From assembly GCA_016932895.1 (NCBI GenBank), contig JAFGCA010000438.1, positions 1 through 20,037 of the forward strand: 20,037 bases of DNA, read 5' to 3'. The first letter of the stretch is position 1, and every line of letters begins with the position of its first letter. Of the stretch, positions 1 through 8,656 are shown piece by piece. The stretch is from Sedimentisphaerales bacterium. Lineage in GTDB: Bacteria; Planctomycetota; Phycisphaerae; Sedimentisphaerales; SG8-4. The position numbers and the translations under genes are program-made. The notes beneath the pieces were generated by a model, which saw only the letters and a program-made list of their open reading frames with translations, ran no database searches and was not told where the DNA came from.

Positions 1-1
1 C

Positions 2-2029
2 GCCCAGCGGATCGCCGCCGGGGACGTGCCGCCGTCGCTGCGGGACGTATCGGTCCGAGGACTGGACGTGGGCCTGCTCCAGGCCGGCGCGAGCATGAAA
101 GGGGAGTTTGAGAATCGGCTGCGTCAGGTCATCGAAGAGGTCCAGAGCTCGCCCAAGCCCATCATTCTGTTCATCGATGAAGCGCATACCCTGATCGGAG
201 CCGGCGGGGCGGCCGGAACCGGCGATGCCGCCAACCTGCTAAAGCCCGCGCTGGCGCGCGGCACCCTGCGGACGATCGCGGCCACCACCTGGGCCGAGTA
301 CAAGAGATACATCGAGAAAGACCCCGCCCTGACGCGCCGCTTCCAGGTCGTGAAAGTGGACGAACCGGAGGAGGGGAACGCGCTTATTATGATGCGCGCG
401 CTGGCCTCGAACCTGGAAGGACATCATCGCGTTCAGATCCTGGACGAGGCCCTGGACGCCGCCGTTCGCCTTTCGCACCGGTACATCCCCGAGCGTCAAC
501 TGCCGGACAAGGCCGTCAGCCTGACCGACACCGCCTGCGCCCGGGTTGCCATCAGCCAGCATGCGGTGCCGCCGGAGTTGGAGGACTGCCGGCGCCGCAT
601 TGAAGCGTTGGAGACCGAACAGCAAATCGTGGCGCGAGAGATCGCCGCCGGCGTGGAGCACGCCGCTCGCCAGTCCGAGATCGCAGAGACGCTTGGAGCC
701 GAACGCCGGAGACGAGCCGAGCTGGAGCAGCGCTGGTCGAAGGAAAAGGAATTGGTTGACGCCATCCTGGAGGTGCGGCAGAAGCTGCGCAGCACCGGTG
801 CAGGGATCATTGAAGCTTCCGAAGACGCCAAGGAGGAACCGGCGGAGGCCGGCAGTGACGCCGACACAGCCGCGGAGGTCAACGAGGACCAGACGCCCGA
901 GGCCGGCGCCGAGGAATCGTCCGAGACGGACACGGCCGACCGGGAAGAGTTGCTCGCGCAGTTGCAGTCACTGCAGGCGGACCTTAAGGGACTTCAGGGG
1001 CAGCGGCCGCTGATCCTGCCCTGCGTTGATGCGCAGGCGGTCGGCGCGGTGGTTGCCGACTGGACGGGGATTCCGGTCGGCGGCATGGTCAAGGACGAGA
1101 TCGAAGCGGTGCTGCATTTGGAGGATACGCTGCGCCGCCGCGTCATTGGTCAGGACCATGCCCTCGCGGCCATTGCCAAGCGGATCAGAACCTCGCGTGC
1201 CCGCATCGAGAATCCGAACCGTCCGATTGCGGTCATGTTCCTGGTCGGGCCCAGCGGCGTGGGAAAGACCGAGACGGCCCTGACGCTGGCCGAAGCACTC
1301 TACGGGGGCGAGGGCAACCTGATCACGATCAATATGAGCGAGTTCCAGGAGGCCCATACCGTATCGACCCTCAAAGGCTCGCCTCCCGGATACGTGGGTT
1401 ACGGGGAGGGGGGCATCCTGACCGAAGCGGTGCGCCGGCGCCCCTACAGTATCGTGCTGCTCGATGAGGTGGAGAAAGCCCATCGGGACGTCCACGAGAT
1501 CTTCTTCCAGGTGTTCGACAAGGGTCGCATGGAGGATGCCGAAGGTCGTCTGATCGACTTCAAGAACACGATCATTCTACTGACGAGCAACGTGGGCACC
1601 GACCTCATTATGAGCATGTGCAAGGACCCCAAGCTGATGCCCGACACCGAATCGCTGTGCAAGGCCCTTCGTCAGCCTCTGCTGAAGGTCTTCCCGGCGG
1701 CCCTGCTCGGCCGGCTGGTGGTCGTGCCCTACTACCCCATCAACGACGATACGCTGGGCCTGATTACCCGTTTGCAGTTGGATCGCATCGGGCGCCGAAC
1801 GACGGAGAACTACAAGATCCCGTTCAGTTACGAGGCCGAAGTCGTGGACTTGATTGCCGGGCGGTGCACCGAAGTGGAAAGCGGCGCCCGGATGGTCGAT
1901 GCCATCCTGACCAACACCCTGCTTCCGGAGATCGGCCAGGAACTCCTGACCCGATTGATGGAAGGCAAAACCGCAGAACGTGTCCACGTCGGCGTCCAGG
2001 ACAGCGAGTTCACCTATTCATTCGACTAA
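2..2029 (+). CDS. clpV: T6SS sheath-disassembly AAA+ ATPase ClpV (TssH), 5'-truncated by the window edge
   Basis: This Clp/Hsp100-class ATPase dismantles the contracted TssB/TssC sheath in the cytoplasm so that subunits can be reused. The reading frame is open from base 2 and the first visible residues ([16 protein letters not shown]) are mid-domain ClpV sequence, so the N-terminal domain and D1 Walker A lie outside the window. Visible D1 parts are Walker [16 protein letters not shown] (about 161-205) and the sensor/arginine-finger stretch [19 protein letters not shown] (about 290-345). A coiled-coil middle domain follows, with a very acidic insertion at about 811-950 rich in Glu, Asp and Ala. 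D2 carries Walker A GPSGVGKT (1247-1270) and Walker [12 protein letters not shown]. The C-terminus is complete. About 676 of the usual 850-900 residues are present. ClpB is the alternative, but the T6SS neighbours and the [15 protein letters not shown] linker fit ClpV better. Confidence 0.93.
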   Translation, partial: AQRIAAGDVPPSLRDVSVRGLDVGLLQAGASMKGEFENRLRQVIEEVQSSPKPIILFIDEAHTLIGAGGAAGTGDAANLLKPALARGTLRTIAATTWAEYKRYIEKDPALTRRFQVVKVDEPEEGNALIMMRALASNLEGHHRVQILDEALDAAVRLSHRYIPERQLPDKAVSLTDTACARVAISQHAVPPELEDCRRRIEALETEQQIVAREIAAGVEHAARQSEIAETLGAERRRRAELEQRWSKEKELVDAILEVRQKLRSTGAGIIEASEDAKEEPAEAGSDADTAAEVNEDQTPEAGAEESSETDTADREELLAQLQSLQADLKGLQGQRPLILPCVDAQAVGAVVADWTGIPVGGMVKDEIEAVLHLEDTLRRRVIGQDHALAAIAKRIRTSRARIENPNRPIAVMFLVGPSGVGKTETALTLAEALYGGEGNLITINMSEFQEAHTVSTLKGSPPGYVGYGEGGILTEAVRRRPYSIVLLDEVEKAHRDVHEIFFQVFDKGRMEDAEGRLIDFKNTIILLTSNVGTDLIMSMCKDPKLMPDTESLCKALRQPLLKVFPAALLGRLVVVPYYPINDDTLGLITRLQLDRIGRRTTENYKIPFSYEAEVVDLIAGRCTEVESGARMVDAILTNTLLPEIGQELLTRLMEGKTAERVHVGVQDSEFTYSFD

Positions 2030-2230
2030 GGCAGGGGCTCGTCGCGATGTCCGTTTACAGCAGATCGGCGCTGTCGCGAAAGCATGGGATGGCCCAGGGA
2101 GAGGCCTGTGAAATAATGGTGTGTACTTCTCCCAAGAGGGCGTGCGGTCGTTGAAAATAGGAGCGTCCCATGGGTCGCCTTTTCGTAGATCATACCGTGT
2201 GGCGTGCAGGAGTATTGATTGTGAAGTCAA
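2030..2230. other. Intergenic spacer between clpV and the next gene
   Basis: About 200 bases with no convincing gene. A small imperfect palindrome, GCG-T-CCCATGGG-T-CGC followed by CTTTT, sits near 2163-2184; its loop is too tight for a confident terminator call. No clear sigma70 promoter was found. An AGGAG lies near 2209-2213 but is about 18 bases upstream of the ATG at 2231, which is longer than usual. Confidence 0.4.
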
Positions 2231-3184
2231 ATGGGAGATCCTAGCTTACTCTTAACGAAGACGCCCATGCGACCAAGTTATACAAGACCGACACAGCAGC
2301 GAGTCTGGGGCGACCTGACCCCGGCCGGGAGGGATGTGCGATACCGTCAACGCAGCGCAATCGAAATGGCGGAGGCAGGCGAACCGGTCTTCGCTTGCGC
2401 TGGGCTTGCCGTCTGTCGCTACGAGACAACAGCCTATAAGAATTCGGTCAAGAAGTGGGAGCACGACCTGCTCTATCACTACCTGGTCGAAAAGCGGTCC
2501 ACGCCATTGGGTCGGTATTTCAAGGGACGGTGGGGCGATTGGGAAAAGGCGTGGCGCGACCGGACCGCTGCGCCAAATGAGCCTCCGAAAGACCGTCACG
2601 ATGTCTATCGGCTGTTAGTGCACTCACCCGAGGGCAAGCCGGCGAACATATTGCTCAGCCGCATCCCCTGGAACCAGTTGGGGTACGGGTGGAAAATAGC
2701 ATTCGGTGGCGGTGAAAAAAACGAGCATGCGTGCAGTGAAGTGATCCGCTACTTCTTTGACAGGTACATGAAACTGGATCGAGCCAGCCGGTACGCCCTC
2801 CTGCGTCCTGGCAGCAACGACTTTGACCGGAACAGGGTTCTAAGGGCCTGCCAGAAGATCGCCGCGAGGCTGAGCGTGTACAAGCCGACCAGCATCGCCA
2901 TCTGCTGGCCCGGCACATCAAACAGAAGGAAGCGGTTGGAACCCGGTTGCATCGCGGACAAAGGATGGCCCCACGTTCTCGGCATCGTCGCTTGCGATAG
3001 CAGCAAGAAGAAGTTTCTCGCCCTCGAACCGTGGCCTGAGAACACCACCGGCGCCGATTATGGCTCCACTCGGACTCGGTTCCTCGCGGTAATAGAGTAC
3101 AATCCCGCGAAGGGGGTGTTGGAATACACGAATGGCGTATCCACTGTGAAGGGATCCTGCGTACTGGCACTTAACGCCTTTTGA
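2231..3184 (+). CDS. Uncharacterised 317-residue protein; possible Cys/His amidase-type T6SS effector
   Basis: I do not recognise the family. The protein is soluble, basic and rich in aromatic residues, with no signal peptide or membrane segment. Two spots recall NlpC/P60, CHAP and Tae amidases: a Cys at the start of a predicted helix (ACSEVIRYFFDRYM, Cys168) and, about 80 residues later, a His starting a beta strand (GWPHVLGIVACD, His248) followed by KKKFLALEPW. That Cys-helix then His-strand order is typical of papain-like folds, but the similarity is only pattern-level. Its position between clpV and vgrG makes an effector or T6SS accessory role plausible. There is no obvious immunity gene directly next to it. 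The start is uncertain: ATG 2231 has a poorly spaced ribosome site, and ATG 2267 is an alternative. GC is lower than in clpV. Confidence 0.6.
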   Translation: MGDPSLLLTKTPMRPSYTRPTQQRVWGDLTPAGRDVRYRQRSAIEMAEAGEPVFACAGLAVCRYETTAYKNSVKKWEHDLLYHYLVEKRSTPLGRYFKGRWGDWEKAWRDRTAAPNEPPKDRHDVYRLLVHSPEGKPANILLSRIPWNQLGYGWKIAFGGGEKNEHACSEVIRYFFDRYMKLDRASRYALLRPGSNDFDRNRVLRACQKIAARLSVYKPTSIAICWPGTSNRRKRLEPGCIADKGWPHVLGIVACDSSKKKFLALEPWPENTTGADYGSTRTRFLAVIEYNPAKGVLEYTNGVSTVKGSCVLALNAF

Positions 3185-3353
3185 TCACGATGTTGATTAT
3201 GCACGGCCGAGGGCGAAATCTTTAGATACCGTCATTGAAAATATGCTGTCTTGGCGCCACAGCGGCTTTACGGTCTATTGTGGGCCGACCATCTGGCCGA
3301 ATAACGTTTAATGGATGAGTCTCCATTTTGGTTGGTATTCTCTTGGTGAATGC
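3185..3353. other. Intergenic region upstream of vgrG
   Basis: A 169-base spacer that probably carries the leader of the vgrG cassette. The best promoter-like pair is TTGGCG (3251-3256), 17 bases, TCTATT (3274-3279); each hexamer matches the consensus at 4 of 6 positions, so this is weak. A short GGCC/GGCC inverted repeat lies near 3284-3298 without a T-run. Confidence 0.3.
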
Positions 3354-5435
3354 ATGGAAAGAACGCAGGAGCACAGATTCATTGGCGTAGCGACGCCGTT
3401 GGGCAAGGATGTCTTGCTGCTGGACAGCTTCTCATACTCGGAGGCTCTGGGGTCGCTTTTCGAGATGAAGCTGGACTTGCTGTCCGAGCGTACGGACATC
3501 GAATTCGCTCAGATCGTCGGGCAGAATATCACGGTCCGTCTCGATCTGCCCGGCGACAAGAAGCGCTATTTCAACGGGTACGTGAACCGCTTCTCTCTGG
3601 TCGGACAGGAGGGCGGCTCTCTGCGGTACAGCGCCACCGTCGTGCCCTGGCTGTGGTTTCTCGCGCGCACGTCCGACTGTCGGCTCTTCCAGAACGAGAC
3701 GGTGCCGGACATCATCAAGAAGGTGTTCAAAACGCATGCGTCGGCGAGCTTTGATGAGGCCCTCAGCGGCGAGTACCGCACGTGGGAATACTGCGTGCAA
3801 TACCGGGAGACGGACTTCAATTTCGTCAGCCGCCTCATGGAGCAGGAAGGCATCTACTACTTCTTCAAGCACGAAGACGGCAAACATTCGTTGGTCCTGG
3901 CCGATTCCCCCAGTGCCCACAAGCCCTATGCCGGCTATGAGAAAATCCCCTACTATCCGCCGACGCAGCAAACGCGGGAAGGGGATTATATCTCCGATTG
4001 GGACATCGAGCAGAATATCCAGCCGCGGGTCTTTACCCACACCGACTTCAATTTCAAGGAGCCCGGAAACGATTTGACGGCGTCGCGAAAGCTCGACCAG
4101 AAGCGCGGCGGCCCGGACTTTGAGATATTTGACTATCCGGGGGAATATACCAGCCTGGAGGAAGGCGAGAAATACGCCCGCACGCGAATCGAAGAGATTC
4201 AGGCCGGATTCGAAACGTTGCGTGGCGAGACCACGGCGCGCGGCATTTCGGCCGGCTTCACCTTCGATCTGACCAACCACCCGCGGCAGGATCAGCAGCG
4301 AAGTCATCTGATCACGAGCGTGTCCCTTTCCGCCTCCACGCCGGGTTTCCACTCCGGCGAAACGGGGGAGCAGGGATTCAGTTGCTCCTTTACGGCGGTG
4401 GACGCCAAACAGCCCTACCGGGTCCCGCGCGCGACGCCCAAGCCGTCGATCCCCGGGCCCCAGACGGCGATGGTCGTCGGTCCTTCCGGCGAGGAAATCT
4501 TCACCGACGAGTACGGCCGGGTGAAGGTCCAGTTCCATTGGGACCGTTACGGCAAGGCCGATGAGAACAGCTCCTGCTGGATTCGCGTCGCCCAGCTCTG
4601 GGCCGGCAAGAAATGGGGAGCGATGTACATCCCGCGCATCGGGCAGGAAGTCATCGTCGAGTTTCTCGAAGGCGATCCCGACCAGCCGATCATCACCGGC
4701 CGCGTATACAACGCCCAGTCCATGCCGCCCTACGATCCCAAGGCCAACAAGACCGTCTCCACCATCAAGTCCAATTCCAGCAAGGGCGGCCAAGGCTTCA
4801 ACGAGATCCGCTTCGATGACAAGAAAGGCAAGGAACAGATATTCATCCACGCCGAAAAGAACCAGGACATCCGAGTCAAAAACGACTGTCTGGAATTCGA
4901 AGGGCGGGATCGACATCTTATCGTCAAGCGCGATCAGTTTGAACAGGTCGATGGCGACAAGCATCTGACGGTAAAGGGAGATCAGAACGAGAAGATCAAC
5001 GGGACGGTCTCCGTTGAGGCCGGGATGGATATGCAGCAGAAGGTGGGCATGAACCACGCTCTCGAAGCCGGCATGGAGGTTCATATCAAGGGTGGAATGA
5101 AGGTGATCATAGAGGCCGGCATGCAGTTGTCCATAAAAGCCGGCAGCTCGTTTGTGGACCTTGGTCCCGCCGGGGTGTCCATCTCCGGGCCGATGATCAT
5201 GCTCAACAGCGGCGGCGCCGCGGGCGCCGGTTCAGGCTGTTCGCCCGATGCCGCCAAGCTCCCCAAGGAGGCTGCCACAGCCGACCCGGGCGAGGTGTCC
5301 GAACCGCCCCGCGCACCCAGGCCGCCCGAGCCCGTGACCCACGGCTCGCAGGCGACAGTGATGAAGCAGGCAGCCGATGACGGAACGCCGTTCTGCGAGC
5401 AATGTGAAGCCGCGAAGAAGGACCAGAATGGCTGA
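3354..5435 (+). CDS. vgrG: T6SS spike protein VgrG (TssI)
   Basis: VgrG trimers form the spike at the tip of the Hcp tube and carry effectors. From ATG 3354 the product is 693 residues. The N-terminal half is the gp27-like base (FIGVATPLGKDVLLLDSFSY at the start; EYCVQYRETDFNFVSRLMEQ, then EGIYYFF, in the middle). The gp5 OB-fold lies at about residues 373-452 (DEYGRVKVQFHWDRYGK, PRIGQEVIVEFLEGDPDQP). A gp5-type beta-helix rod follows, with short repeats such as EAGM, KGGM and KAGS. The last 70 residues form a Pro/Ala/Glu-rich tail ending in PFCEQCEAAKK, with no enzymatic domain, so cargo is probably bound non-covalently. ATG 3315 is in frame, but it has no ribosome site and adds 13 residues outside the family start; GGTGA sits just upstream of 3354. 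The DUF4123 adaptor gene follows after 39 bases. Confidence 0.95.
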   Translation: MERTQEHRFIGVATPLGKDVLLLDSFSYSEALGSLFEMKLDLLSERTDIEFAQIVGQNITVRLDLPGDKKRYFNGYVNRFSLVGQEGGSLRYSATVVPWLWFLARTSDCRLFQNETVPDIIKKVFKTHASASFDEALSGEYRTWEYCVQYRETDFNFVSRLMEQEGIYYFFKHEDGKHSLVLADSPSAHKPYAGYEKIPYYPPTQQTREGDYISDWDIEQNIQPRVFTHTDFNFKEPGNDLTASRKLDQKRGGPDFEIFDYPGEYTSLEEGEKYARTRIEEIQAGFETLRGETTARGISAGFTFDLTNHPRQDQQRSHLITSVSLSASTPGFHSGETGEQGFSCSFTAVDAKQPYRVPRATPKPSIPGPQTAMVVGPSGEEIFTDEYGRVKVQFHWDRYGKADENSSCWIRVAQLWAGKKWGAMYIPRIGQEVIVEFLEGDPDQPIITGRVYNAQSMPPYDPKANKTVSTIKSNSSKGGQGFNEIRFDDKKGKEQIFIHAEKNQDIRVKNDCLEFEGRDRHLIVKRDQFEQVDGDKHLTVKGDQNEKINGTVSVEAGMDMQQKVGMNHALEAGMEVHIKGGMKVIIEAGMQLSIKAGSSFVDLGPAGVSISGPMIMLNSGGAAGAGSGCSPDAAKLPKEAATADPGEVSEPPRAPRPPEPVTHGSQATVMKQAADDGTPFCEQCEAAKKDQNG

Positions 5436-5474
5436 CGAGTCAGCCGAACGCGAAGAGCTGGGGAAGAATAAATC

Positions 5475-6008
5475 ATGACCGAGTCGCTGATGCAACACCT
5501 GTTCTCTCAGACGGGGACCCATGTTCACATGGTTCTTGACGGCGCTTCGGTGCCGCACCTGCCTCAGACGCTCTGGGAACTCAAACCCGAGCATGTGTGC
5601 TTGTATCGCGGTGAACTCGAGCCCGACATGGCCGCGGTTGCACCCTATCTGGTCAAACTCGAACACGACCACGCGTTTACTCAATTGGTGTGCGAGAAAG
5701 GCTGGGGCAATCATTGGGGCATTTTTGCTTTGACTTCGGTTGAAGTTGATATTCGAGCGCTCCGTCAGCACTTTCGGAAGTTCTTGATGGTGTACGATCC
5801 CGACGGCAAACCCACGTATTTTCGCTATTATGATCCACGGGTGTTGAGGGTCTATTTGCCAACGTGCAATACGGAGGAAACAAGGACGGTCTTCGGGCCA
5901 ATACGCTCCTACGTACTTGAGGATGAAGACCCATCCGTCCTCCTGCGTTTTCTGTCAGACGGTAAGAAAGCTCGCATTGAAAAAGTGTCTCTTACGGAAC
6001 CTCGCTAA
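5475..6008 (+). CDS. DUF4123 T6SS effector-loading adaptor (Tap/TEC type)
   Basis: DUF4123 proteins are cytoplasmic chaperone-adaptors that bind an effector encoded just downstream and hand it to the cognate VgrG. They are not part of the secreted machine. The 177-residue length is normal. Family signatures are visible in order: VLDGASVP near residue 20, CLYRGEL near 42, APYLVKL at 56-62, GWGNHWGIF at about 76-84, and YFRYYDPRVL at 115-124. The gene sits 39 bases after vgrG and 14 bases before the next start, with GGGGAAGAA upstream of the ATG, consistent with co-transcription. By the usual gene order this adaptor should serve the metallopeptidase at 6417-8018, perhaps with the 133-residue protein encoded between them. 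Confidence 0.92.
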   Translation: MTESLMQHLFSQTGTHVHMVLDGASVPHLPQTLWELKPEHVCLYRGELEPDMAAVAPYLVKLEHDHAFTQLVCEKGWGNHWGIFALTSVEVDIRALRQHFRKFLMVYDPDGKPTYFRYYDPRVLRVYLPTCNTEETRTVFGPIRSYVLEDEDPSVLLRFLSDGKKARIEKVSLTEPR

Positions 6009-6022
6009 GTGGCAGAGGAAAC

Positions 6023-6424
6023 ATGCTGAGAATACGCAAAGAGCAAAATGACGAATTGGCCAAAGTCGCCCTCAAGAGGTTCGAGGATGGCATGGTGATC
6101 CATCTGAACGAATGTTTTCCTGAAGAATGCAAGGCGCTGGGCGCCGAAGCAACGCGCGCGACGATTCGTTACGGTATGGAGCGTGCGGCGGATTATGACA
6201 TTGTTTCCCAACGCGATATTTCCATTTACACGGACGTCATGTTTGCGTTTGGAATGGATTTTGACAAAGATCCCAATTTGCCCTGGGCCGGCCAAATCTT
6301 GAACGACAAGTCCCTGAAAAACAGACCTCAGGAAAAAACGGATAGATTGTATGATGCGGCATTTGAGAATATCGAGACGGCTGCGGGCATCAAGCTCGAG
6401 CCAAAGGACATGAAGCATGAGTGA
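6023..6424 (+). CDS. Small helical T6SS-associated protein between adaptor and effector
   Basis: A 133-residue, mostly helical soluble protein starting MLRIRKEQNDELAKVALKRF. No catalytic motif, signal peptide or membrane helix is visible. From memory, small proteins opening with this kind of 'IR-x-EQ' helix are often encoded next to DUF4123 adaptors in T6SS effector cassettes, but I cannot name a characterised member. A good ribosome site (AGAGGAAAC) precedes the ATG. The stop overlaps the effector start in ATGAGTGA (8 bases shared), so translation of the two is probably coupled. That coupling and the position suggest a co-chaperone or effector-binding partner. An immunity role is less likely because the effector is probably delivered to the periplasm and this protein has no export signal. 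Confidence 0.7.
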   Translation: MLRIRKEQNDELAKVALKRFEDGMVIHLNECFPEECKALGAEATRATIRYGMERAADYDIVSQRDISIYTDVMFAFGMDFDKDPNLPWAGQILNDKSLKNRPQEKTDRLYDAAFENIETAAGIKLEPKDMKHE

Positions 6425-8018
6425 AAAGGACAGATTCGCCCCGGGAAAAAGCTCCGTCAAACAAAAGGCGAAATTCTATGACAAGTTTGTGGGCGCCAAG
6501 AAAGATGCCGACAAGAAGCCCCGGACGAAGGCCGGCAGCACAAAGCAAGAGTGTCCGCTGAAGAAGAAAAAAGAAAAACCTAAAATAGTCTCCGTGCAAT
6601 TCCTCGATGGCGATGACGATACCGAACTCGCTTCCAATGGGAAGCTGTTTGTGAATCTGCCGAGAGAAACGAAATGGGTGGACGGAACGCATGTTCTGAA
6701 CGTTGACCGACTGTCGCAGAAACCTCGTGTGAAAGTTCGTTTTAACCAGAACGGCTCGCATAAATTCAAGGTCAAGTATGAGACGGGAAACAACAATGTT
6801 GCCTATTCCAACGCGGAAAAGGGAAGAAATGGCAACTTCAAGTATGAAACAAGTGAAAAACAATATACCACGGACGCAGACGGAACGAAGATAGTACCTG
6901 GAGATCTCTTTGTCGCTGCCGCAGGAAAAGACGATTACACCCTGGTCGCCGAGGATGAATACAAGACCCCTCCTGTCAAAAGCAACTCGATACAGACGCA
7001 CCGGCTGATCTACTACCAGGAATTGAAAATGGATTCGGCCAACGTTATCGCGCCTGCAAATTTGGCAACCTTTGAAACGGAATTCGCCAAACATAACATA
7101 ACCCTTGCAGGGCTGAGCCGGGTGAATATGGAGCATATCGAGAACATCAGCAACTCCGATCACGATACCACTGCTTTCAAGAATGCCGCCAGAAAAGCCT
7201 TTTTCTGCAGTACGGGTCCTACAAAACAACCGTATGTGGTTGCCGTCGCATATACCGATCATCTCGCTGTCATGGACGGAAGTGTCGACCGGAGTTGGAA
7301 CCAGACCGTCGGTCCGGGACAACCTGACAAAACAGTCTCACTCGTGCAGGACGGAAGAAGAAAGTATCTGTGGAAAGGGCTGGTCTCCGGCGAAGGATGG
7401 TTTGTCTCGGCGCAGTTCGAGGATAATGCGACAGGACAAGTAGTACCTATCGATAAAAGCAACTGCACGGCGGTCCCTTCAAATAATGCCTATCCTGACA
7501 AGTGCAATAAAGTGAGAGTCAAAGTTGATAATATCAAGTTGAAGCTTGGCATTGGCACGAAGATTGGCCGGTTTCTCGGCTTGTCCTCATATAACCCAGT
7601 CAGGGCCGGGAAGATCAGACTGACGATAAACTGGGTAAACCGATTCAGGGGTGGGTTGTCGTATGGCGGGGGGAATTTGATCTGTATTTGTACAAGGGCC
7701 TTCTGGCAATCGGACGACACCGCCTCCATGAATCAGACGCTGATACACGAAATGGGACACAAAGTCGGCATGGTGCCGGATGGCACGGGAAAGAAGCCGG
7801 ACAAGACAGAGACATTCTACGATAGCTCAAAAGGACATGTCGGCACCCATTGCTATAAGGGTTTGCCTGATGGCGAGGCCAAATACGACAAACCTGGTGA
7901 CGGGGCGAGCTCTCAATGTGTCATGTACGGCGCAACCAATGGAAAATCGGCTTTTTGTGACAAATGCACGCCGGCCGTAAGAAAACAGGATATAAGTGAA
8001 GGGTGGGGTCTGTTCTGA
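6417..8018 (+). CDS. Predicted T6SS zinc-metallopeptidase effector (HExxH)
   Basis: This 533-residue protein is probably the cargo of the upstream VgrG-DUF4123 pair. The first 55 residues are very Lys-rich and end in CPLKKKKEK. Residues about 57-200 look like beta-sandwich strands (KIVSVQFLDGD, RVKVRFNQNGSHKFKVKY). The C-terminal part has the gluzincin-like motif HEMGH at 444-448 (His444, Glu445, His448), followed by KVGMV. Conserved-looking His and Cys residues come after it: GHVGTHC (473-479), CVMYG (501-505) and FCDKC (513-517). Any of His474, His478 or a later acidic residue could be the third zinc ligand. No signal peptide is present, as expected for a T6SS cargo. Target could be peptidoglycan or protein; the sequence does not decide. 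GC is clearly below that of clpV (25-27 G/C in the 60-base lines at 6781 and 6841, against 43 in the line at 541), suggesting cargo exchange. A lipoprotein gene follows after 2 bases. Confidence 0.8.
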   Translation: MSEKDRFAPGKSSVKQKAKFYDKFVGAKKDADKKPRTKAGSTKQECPLKKKKEKPKIVSVQFLDGDDDTELASNGKLFVNLPRETKWVDGTHVLNVDRLSQKPRVKVRFNQNGSHKFKVKYETGNNNVAYSNAEKGRNGNFKYETSEKQYTTDADGTKIVPGDLFVAAAGKDDYTLVAEDEYKTPPVKSNSIQTHRLIYYQELKMDSANVIAPANLATFETEFAKHNITLAGLSRVNMEHIENISNSDHDTTAFKNAARKAFFCSTGPTKQPYVVAVAYTDHLAVMDGSVDRSWNQTVGPGQPDKTVSLVQDGRRKYLWKGLVSGEGWFVSAQFEDNATGQVVPIDKSNCTAVPSNNAYPDKCNKVRVKVDNIKLKLGIGTKIGRFLGLSSYNPVRAGKIRLTINWVNRFRGGLSYGGGNLICICTRAFWQSDDTASMNQTLIHEMGHKVGMVPDGTGKKPDKTETFYDSSKGHVGTHCYKGLPDGEAKYDKPGDGASSQCVMYGATNGKSAFCDKCTPAVRKQDISEGWGLF

Positions 8019-8020
8019 AA

Positions 8021-8656
8021 ATGGAATGCACAACCCATGGAATTCGCAAAGTACTCCCATGCGCCATAATCCTGGTGATGGCATCGGTGGGCTGCGAGAA
8101 GACCCCACTGAAATCGGGGGGCACCGCGCAACCACAACGTGAAAAGGACAGTGTTATGGAGATTGACGATAGTATGTTCCAGGAAGTACAACTGAACGCA
8201 AACAAGCAATATCCATGTTCGCCGTCGCCTCCCGGGGGAGATTGGAAAGGTGTTGTCATTCGAGCGCCGAAGACTGTCACTTTCAAACAGGGGGACGCCG
8301 TCGGCGCCAGCGGTGCTTTCGCCGCTATTCCGATTTGCGGCTATTCGCGTGTAAGCGCTTCTGTGGAGCCTGAGAAACCGATGAGAATTGTCGCGGTCAA
8401 TAGTTCCACTGGAATGGTCTATTCGGGTGAGATCGTTGAGCTCGACCCAAGCCCGGAAGCGCCACCTCCGTTCGACGAAGAACCGTTGTCCGAGGAGGAG
8501 GTCGCTGGGATCGATGTAGGTATGTATTTTAATCCGAATCTTGCCGATTTTGTCAAGATTCCGCACGAATCGGCCCGGTACAACGTTCACATTGAGTTCA
8601 GGCAATATAAATCGAACGTCGTGACAATTGACGTGGTCGAGGCGAAAGGGCAGTAG
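8021..8656 (+). CDS. Lipoprotein, candidate immunity protein for the metallopeptidase effector
   Basis: No family recognised. From ATG 8021 the product is 211 residues, with a basic n-region (MECTTHGIRK), a hydrophobic stretch and a lipobox-like end MASVGC, so Cys25 would be the lipidated residue. The Ser at -3 is permitted but not typical. The mature part opens with a Gly/Ser/Lys-rich linker and is then beta-rich and acidic, including a run of Pro and Glu near residues 150-165. It starts 2 bases after the effector stop, in the usual slot of a cognate immunity gene. A periplasm-facing lipoprotein would be suitably placed to block a periplasm-acting peptidase. An accessory envelope lipoprotein is the alternative. 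A GTG at 8003 is in frame but would overlap the effector and spoil the signal peptide n-region. Confidence 0.7.
   Translation: MECTTHGIRKVLPCAIILVMASVGCEKTPLKSGGTAQPQREKDSVMEIDDSMFQEVQLNANKQYPCSPSPPGGDWKGVVIRAPKTVTFKQGDAVGASGAFAAIPICGYSRVSASVEPEKPMRIVAVNSSTGMVYSGEIVELDPSPEAPPPFDEEPLSEEEVAGIDVGMYFNPNLADFVKIPHESARYNVHIEFRQYKSNVVTIDVVEAKGQ

Noticed and set aside
2161..2190. Rho-independent terminator after clpV
   Set aside because: The palindrome around CCCATGGG has almost no loop and a mismatch, and only four T follow.
3251..3279. Promoter for vgrG
   Set aside because: TTGGCG-17-TCTATT matches only 4 of 6 bases in each box; it is mentioned in the spacer note but not called as a promoter.
3432..5084. 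550-codon open frame on the minus strand
   Set aside because: It lies antisense to the whole of vgrG, whose product has clear family motifs. The long frame is an effect of high GC.
7746..7790. Metzincin-type motif HExxHxxGxxH/D in the effector
   Set aside because: HEMGHKVGM fits up to the Gly, but the position of the third ligand is Pro (the Asp is one residue later), so only a general HExxH zincin is claimed.
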